This document shows, one piece after another, positions 59,273-64,000 of a DNA stretch of 64,000 bases (within the stretch, counting starts at the first letter, position 1; every line of letters starts with the position of its first letter). The notes beneath the pieces are model-generated. The model did not search any database, was not told where the DNA came from, and worked only from the letters and a program-made list of their open reading frames with translations. Location: the NCBI GenBank assembly GCA_030549775.1, contig CM060173.1:34657110-34721109 (forward strand), read 5' to 3'. The position numbers and the translations under genes are program-made. This DNA is from Tamarix chinensis (taxonomy: Eukaryota > Streptophyta > Magnoliopsida > Caryophyllales > Tamaricaceae).

Positions 59273-59299
59273 TACACACACACACACACACACACACAT
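59273..59299. repeat. (CA)n microsatellite
   Basis: About 13 CA units. Confidence 0.95.
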
Positions 59300-59490
59300 A
59301 TTTTCATTAATAAGTATAGGAGATCACTAGCAATAAGATATAGGAAATGTCATATAATGAAATGCAAATATATTTTATATATGCATATGTTAATGATTGC
59401 TATTTGATGAGGATTAAATAGATATAGAGAATAAGGAATATATAAAAGTGAATAATTAAATAGAGAGAAATAATTGTGTATGATCGATAA

Positions 59491-59491
<1 letters not shown>

Positions 59492-59530
<39 letters not shown>
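59492..59530. repeat. (TAA)n microsatellite
   Basis: About 13 TAA units. Confidence 0.95.
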
Positions 59531-59576
59531 TAATAATATGATTTATATATTATGCTTTAATTACATTTAGCTAGGT

Positions 59577-59706
59577 TTAGGGATTAGGTTTTTTTTGTGG
59601 TTTAGGGTTAGGTTTTATTATAATAAATTATGGTTAATTAGCTAGGGTTAGGGTTAGGGTTTATCGTTTATTATGGTTAATTAGGGTTAATTAGGGTTAG
59701 GGTTAG
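59577..59706 (+). repeat. Interstitial telomere-like repeats (TTAGGG / TTTAGGG variants)
   Basis: TAGGGTTAGGGTTAGGGTTT near 59643-59662 and GGTTAATTAGGGTTAGGGTT near 59685-59704 lie with several single TTTAGGG words. The repeating unit is mostly six bases (GGGTTA) rather than the seven-base Arabidopsis type. Confidence 0.75.
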
Positions 59707-59887
59707 TATTAATATCTTTTTGGAAACGTGTTAACATGATTCGTATATATATATATATATAGAATAGCATGATACATTTGAGATTAATTCTTTCTAAGCA
59801 TGATTCGTATCGATAATATAATGGTACATTATTATGCTCAATACATAACATTCTAACATAATTTATTTATTTATTTTTTGTAGAGAT

Positions 59888-62800
59888 ATGGCCAACAAAA
59901 ACGTTGATAGGGATAGCAGTGATGAAGAAGGGAAGAGGGGACCTACGATTATGAGAATTATCGTAGACATGAGGAATAGAGGAGAAGTAGTCGATTTGGG
60001 ATGGAATACTTACAATCTTCCCATCGGCCCTTACGCAGATATGTTCTTGACCTACGTTTCCCTTGTGACCCGTAACCGTGTTCCTATCTCCTATAATAAT
60101 TGGAAGCAGGTTCCACAGGGTCATAAGGAGCATATTTGGCAGGAAATCACGGTAAATATGCTATTTTATGTAATCATTTTTGTATGTCAAATGTTATTAA
60201 TTTTATTACATTATCATCGGTATACATCTACATGTCTTATTTTGCAGAAAGTGTTCAATGTCCTAGAGAGTAGGAAGAAATGGCTTCTTAGACATTGTGG
60301 GGAGTGTCTAAGAACATTTAGGTCATATTTAGCTCGTAGAAAAATGTATAGAAAGAAGGATGGTTCTGTACGACAGAACCCACCCAAACGATACGGTTTC
60401 ATCGATCAAGAAAGTTGGAACCAATTCATTGCTTATCGTCTTACGGTGGATTTTAAGGTACTTGTTAGATAACAATTAAACTTTTTGTATCAATCCCAGT
60501 ATTATGATTAATATTGAAATAACCATGTCATTATGTTTTGGCTTGTCACATAGCAAAAAAGTACCCAAAATAAAGAGATTGCCAAGCAAAATAAATATCG
60601 GCATAATATGGCTCGCAAAGGCTATGCGGGCCTTGAAGAGGAGTTGGTATGCATTTTGTCATTATCTATTTACATGTAAATGTTGAATTTTATAATAATA
60701 TTCTTAATTAGGAATATTTTTTGATTTGTAGCTCCTAGCCCAAGACTTGGACCCATGTACCTCGTCCATCAATATTGGTACATTATGGAAGAAGGCTAGA
60801 GCAACAAGAGATGGATATATTAATGAATATGTTGATGTTGCAGCCAAAAAAATTGTAAGTTTGTAGATATCTAGAACCCTACTTAGTTTTCTTATAGAAA
60901 AATATTATATTATGCTTATTCCTATAAGTTAAATTTACAGGACGAACTTGAAACGTCATAAGGTGATGAGGTGGACCAATATAGCATTGTGGCCCAGGCT
61001 ACAGGAATTGTAGAACACCCTGGAAGACACAGGGGCATTGGATTGGGTGTTACGAGAACGAGCATATGTGGTCGATCTCGTGGTTCTCGTAGCACTAATG
61101 AGCAAGTCGCCATCCTCACCCAAAAATTGAACGTGGCATTTGAACGGATGGCAACAATGGAGCAAGAGTTGTCATTTATTAAATCTCAAGGGTATAAGCC
61201 ATCCGATTCAGTAGACCATGATCAACTTCACATACCTAATGTAAATAGCGTCAGAGATAGTTGTGAAGCTGATGCATTTCTTTCTACTCTTCCCGAGGTA
61301 AGCATTACAAACTATGAATTGTTATTAAATGTATTCGGTGTAATAAATTATTAATAATGTGTAATATTTTTGTTTAGGGTTTGCATAAATGTGACTTATT
61401 AGCGAATGACCTTTCAACAATTTTGGCGAAAGGAAGGGTCCGCATTAGTCACAGTATTGAAACGCAGACAATCCACGGGTACAATTTAGCCCTAAATACA
61501 AGGCCGGTGAGTATTGACACTCCAATCATTGGCAGTGCACACTTGCCTTGTTATAATGAGGGCGATGAGGCAACCACAGTACTAGAAGCTCATGGAAGCT
61601 TTGTGGCTTGGCCTGCGGATCAAATACGTCTCACTACTGAAGAGGTATTGACATTTGACATGTTCATTAGACCTTGTTTAGTAGTTACACTATATATATC
61701 TTTTTCATATATATATATTTTGTTTAATATTATCAATTAAGGAATAAAAAAAGAAGACTGCTTCTGCTAGTAAAACTAAGAGAGGTACTAGCAGAACGAG
61801 CAACACAAAAAAGGGCGCTGCTAAAGGAAAGAGAGCTAAATCTGAAAAATCAGTTGCCCCACAAAAGATTCCTTCTTTAGATCAGCAAAGCCAACCTCCA
61901 CCAGCATTAGCTATATTATATTTTTATGCCCAAAACTACCTCAAGGACAATTATATTTTCATTGATTGTCGTCCTGAGTATGTTGGGAAGGACGATGCTA
62001 CTTACATGGTATTGACGGCTGACATAAGCGACATTTATAATCAAGAATGGATGTCAACCATAAGTGTCGCCGTCTATGTCACGTAAGTATAATTTTATTT
62101 TGAGATTTTAGTACTCTTAACTTATACAATTGGAATTTTTATGACCACTTATATGAGTTATTATTTATTAACAAATATGTATTGTTTTTGTTGTCCATAG
62201 GTTGGTAGCTACTCGAGCTGCGATGGAGGGAATGCTGTCCTCTATTGTGTTTGTGTGCCCATACTACATAGCTGACGGTAGTACAATAAGAGAGGGTAGG
62301 CACATAAACTATTTAGCGGATCGCATTTTGATTGAGGGATACAACAAGCTCTATCTCATTCCTCACCTCGCAAGTGAACATTGGGTTTTGTACGCCGTCC
62401 GACCTGATCTTAATAAAGTCTATGTGTTTGATTCCCTTCGAACCTATGACGTGCCTTTTGAAGTCGCTCGTCATGGTGGGAAGGAATTTATCGACATGTT
62501 AGTATACTTTTCACTTCTTACTTCATTAGCTTATTTATACATATATTTGTCTAGCTAGCTTTCATTATTTGAGGTATATATGCGTACTTACAATATTGTG
62601 TATCCAACTCTATTTATTAGGGCACTACGGACAGCGTATCAAAGGAGAGGTGGGAATGGTGTCCCAGACCCAAAGAATGTTCAATACGAGCCTGTCATAG
62701 TAAGTAGGAAGGCAACTATTTCGTATTTTATTTTAATTAAAATTAATATCTAATAGTTAGAGAGCTAACTGAATTTATATGACAGTGTCCACAACAGCAA

Positions 62801-62938
62801 AACGACAAAGATTGTGGATACTATGTATGTAGATCAATGGATCTGATAGTCCAAAATAGATCGGTCAACATAGATCCAAGCCATATATGTTTTCTTTTCG
62901 ATATTTTTCTATTAATGAATCATGACATATATGTTTGA
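59888..62938 (+). pseudogene. CACTA accessory protein: Transposase_24, DUF8039-like, C48 (Ulp1-like) protease; one nonsense codon
   Basis: Exons by splice signals and phase: 59888-60151, 60248-60457, 60554-60646, 60732-60854, 60941-61297, 61378-61644, 61754-62082, 62201-62497, 62621-62699, 62786-62938. Exons 1-4 give the plant En/Spm domain (Transposase_24): YADMFLTYVSLVTRNRVPI, RYGFIDQESWNQF, KQNKYRHNMARKGYAG, KKARATRDGYINEYV. Exon 6 resembles DUF8039 (TIHGYNLALN, LEAHGSFVAWP). Exons 8-10 carry a C48 protease with His in SEHWVLYAV, Asp in VYVFDSL, and Gln and Cys in CPQQQNDKDCGYYV, all intact. A TAA at 60959-60961 breaks exon 5. A second TAA at 61745 is avoided only if the acceptor at 61752-61753 is used. 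A further C-terminal stretch at 62989-63086 (EEIDEVREQWAKHVHSFI) lacks an AG acceptor. Confidence 0.82.
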
Positions 62939-62988
62939 TACTTGACGTAAGTGCTAACTGTATATTAATCAAAACTTGGGTTTTTCAC

Positions 62989-63086
62989 CGATGATTATGC
63001 ACAAGGCCAGCAATGCAGTGTTGAAGAAATTGATGAAGTGAGAGAGCAATGGGCCAAGCATGTGCATTCATTCATTCGGTATTAGG
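62989..63086 (+). pseudogene. Orphan C-terminal exon of the CACTA accessory protein
   Basis: The frame reads FFTDDYAQGQQCSVEEIDEVREQWAKHV and ends with TAG at 63084-63086. Proteins with the C48 domain in plant CACTA elements usually end with such an EEIDEVREEWA-like helix. The bases before it (CAAAACTTGGG) have no AG, so the normal acceptor seems lost and the reading would stop at 62936 in the previous exon. Confidence 0.55.
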
Positions 63087-63402
63087 TAGAGATCTATATA
63101 TTCTACATGCATATATGTTCTGCAGGCTTGTATTTTGTCTATGTCTTTAAGTCTTGTAATTAAGCTAGATTTATAAACATTTTGCTTTGGTGTGTAGAGC
63201 TACCAAGTTGTGGTATGCCTACTAATTTTGATTCTTGAGTATATATGTCCGGTGTATTAACAAGGGATTGAATGAAATTATGGTGTGATTGCAGATATGT
63301 TATCAATTGATGTTGTTTTACAATGCAGATTTGGTAATTATTTGAACATACAACTGTGTATATGGGCAGGAACAAAACTGCAAGAACTAAAAAAAAACTG
63401 AA

Positions 63403-63838
63403 GTTTTAATAACGGTTCTTATGAAAACCGTTATTAAAAGGTAGGTTTTAATAACGGTTCTGATGAAAACCGTTATTAAAAGATGTTTTAATAACGGTTC
63501 TTCTAAAACCGTTATTAAAACTCTGGTATTTTAATAACGGTTTTCATAAGAACCGTTATTAAAACTCTGGTATTTTAATAACGGTTTTCATAAGAACCGT
63601 TATTAAAACTCTGGTATTTTAATAACGGTTTTCTTCAGAACCGTTATTAAAACCCTCTTTTTTAACAACGGTTTTTCTCAAAAACCGTTATTAAAAATGC
63701 ATTTTATGCTCATATTGGCGGGTTTTTTTATATTTTTGATAACGGTTATGAACCGTTATTAAAGATTTAATAACGGGCGTTTTAATAACGGTTGAAAACC
63801 ATTATTAAAACTGTAAAATAACCGTTATTAAAACTACT
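63403..63838. repeat. Right subterminal array of AATAACGGTT hairpins
   Basis: About nine inverted pairs TTTTAATAACGGTT - loop - AACCGTTATTAAAA. Two neighbouring units, at about 63530 and 63571, are nearly identical (AACGGTTTTCATAAGAACCG), a sign of recent tandem duplication. They mirror the left array. Confidence 0.9.
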
Positions 63839-63851
63839 TTTTGGGGTAGTG

Positions 63852-63854
63852 ACC
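63852..63854. repeat. CACTA target-site duplication, right copy (ACC)
   Basis: ACC follows the TAGTG end and matches 58228-58230. Confidence 0.75.
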
Positions 63855-64000
63855 ACTGCCTTAGGTGGTCCTCCAACCTTCCTCAAACCTTAAACTCATT
63901 TTATACTAATGTTAATAATATTTATGGTATTATCTATGTTATTATTATTATTATTATTATTATTATGATTATCCTTAGTGTTACCATTATTATTATTATT
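63855..64000 (+). mobile_element. LTR-like host sequence resumes
   Basis: Sequence after the CACTA element (ACTGCCTTAGGTGGTCCTCC, then AT-rich DNA with (TTA)n at 63937-63965 and 63985-64000) should be the continuation of the block at 56803-58230. It runs off the window. Confidence 0.45.

Larger units (their letters stand above)
58633..59887 (+). promoter_or_regulatory. CACTA internal leader: GC-rich stretch, microsatellites, 5' UTR intron
   Basis: 58640-58930 is GC-richer, like a promoter or untranslated first exon. It is followed by (AT)n at 59168-59225, (CA)n at 59273-59299, (TAA)n at 59492-59530 and telomere-like repeats at 59577-59706. A good acceptor (TTTATTTTTTGTAG, ending near 59882) lies five bases before ATGGCC at 59888, which suggests a 5' UTR intron. 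Confidence 0.5.
58231..63851 (+). mobile_element. CACTA (En/Spm-type) DNA transposon, 5621 bp, lacking TNP2 transposase
   Basis: The left end is TACTACTACGAAAACGGG and the right end, reversed, is CACTACCCCAAAAAGTAG. They match as CACTACYNCRAAAA apart from the first base, which is T on the left. A 3-bp ACC duplication flanks the element. Both subterminal regions carry dense AATAACGGTT/AACCGTTATT inverted pairs, the usual CACTA structure. Inside is one multi-exon gene for the accessory-type protein (Transposase_24, DUF8039, C48 protease). I found no TNP2 (Transposase_21-type) catalytic gene, and autonomous CACTA elements are usually well over 8 kb. So this is probably a deletion derivative that would need a transposase in trans. 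Confidence 0.9.

Noticed and set aside
58251..63838. AATAACGGTT hairpin arrays as a CRISPR-like array
   Set aside because: The units are inverted pairs with tiny loops inside a plant CACTA element, not direct repeats with unique spacers.

Overview
This window looks like nuclear DNA of a seed plant, probably an angiosperm. It is AT-rich, has long AT and trinucleotide microsatellites, holds many decayed plant retrotransposon families (SIRE-like and other Ty1/copia, Athila, Tat and chromovirus Ty3/gypsy, L1-type LINE, CACTA, hAT-like and palindromic MITEs), and carries one intronless plant-type cytosolic sulfotransferase gene. The species cannot be named from this sequence. No bacterial, organellar or RNA-gene content was recognised.

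Layout. 0-2.7 kb: LTR-like DNA ending GGGGGTGTTATA. 2.7-4.5 kb: decayed Ty1/copia protease-integrase remnant (+). 4.5-8.4 kb: unassigned AT-rich DNA, a 240-bp direct repeat, then an LTR-like region with a ~113-bp minisatellite and TATA box. 8.46-11 kb: reversed LTR-like block. 11-20.5 kb: mostly unassigned, with an LTR-like block at 13.5-14.1 kb, a lysine-rich candidate exon (-), GTTCAT-rich repeats around decayed coding-like frames, and a palindromic MITE at 19.5 kb. 21.1-22.2 kb: the sulfotransferase, the only cellular protein gene I can name. 23-24.4 kb: Tat-like gypsy gag. 25.2-34.5 kb: chromovirus-type gypsy, split by a 5.0-kb L1-type LINE with a perfect 15-bp target duplication. 35.4-37.1 kb: Ty1/copia end (-), split by a 5'-truncated LINE. 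37.2-41.9 kb: large LTR-like block with two tandem arrays and an hAT-like MITE. 41.9-48.3 kb: Athila-type gypsy (-) with 5' LTR and primer-binding site. 48.3-52.6 kb: SIRE-like copia gag and LTR (-), with another LTR-like block inside. 53.5-58.2 kb: two more LTR-like blocks. 58.2-63.85 kb: a 5.6-kb CACTA element nested in the second of these, bounded by a 3-bp ACC duplication. 63.86-64 kb: the host LTR resumes.

The elements are nested (LINE in gypsy, LINE in copia, MITE in LTR, CACTA in LTR), so the relative order of several insertions can be read directly. The retrotransposon reading frames carry stops and look dead. The CACTA element is the best-preserved mobile unit. It has hairpin-rich subterminal arrays and a multi-exon gene for a plant Transposase_24 / DUF8039 / C48 (Ulp1-like) protein whose catalytic triad is intact, but one in-frame stop breaks the gene and no TNP2 transposase is present. 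The sulfotransferase keeps all its PAPS-binding and catalytic motifs, but its last residues appear shifted out of frame by one extra A in a homopolymer.
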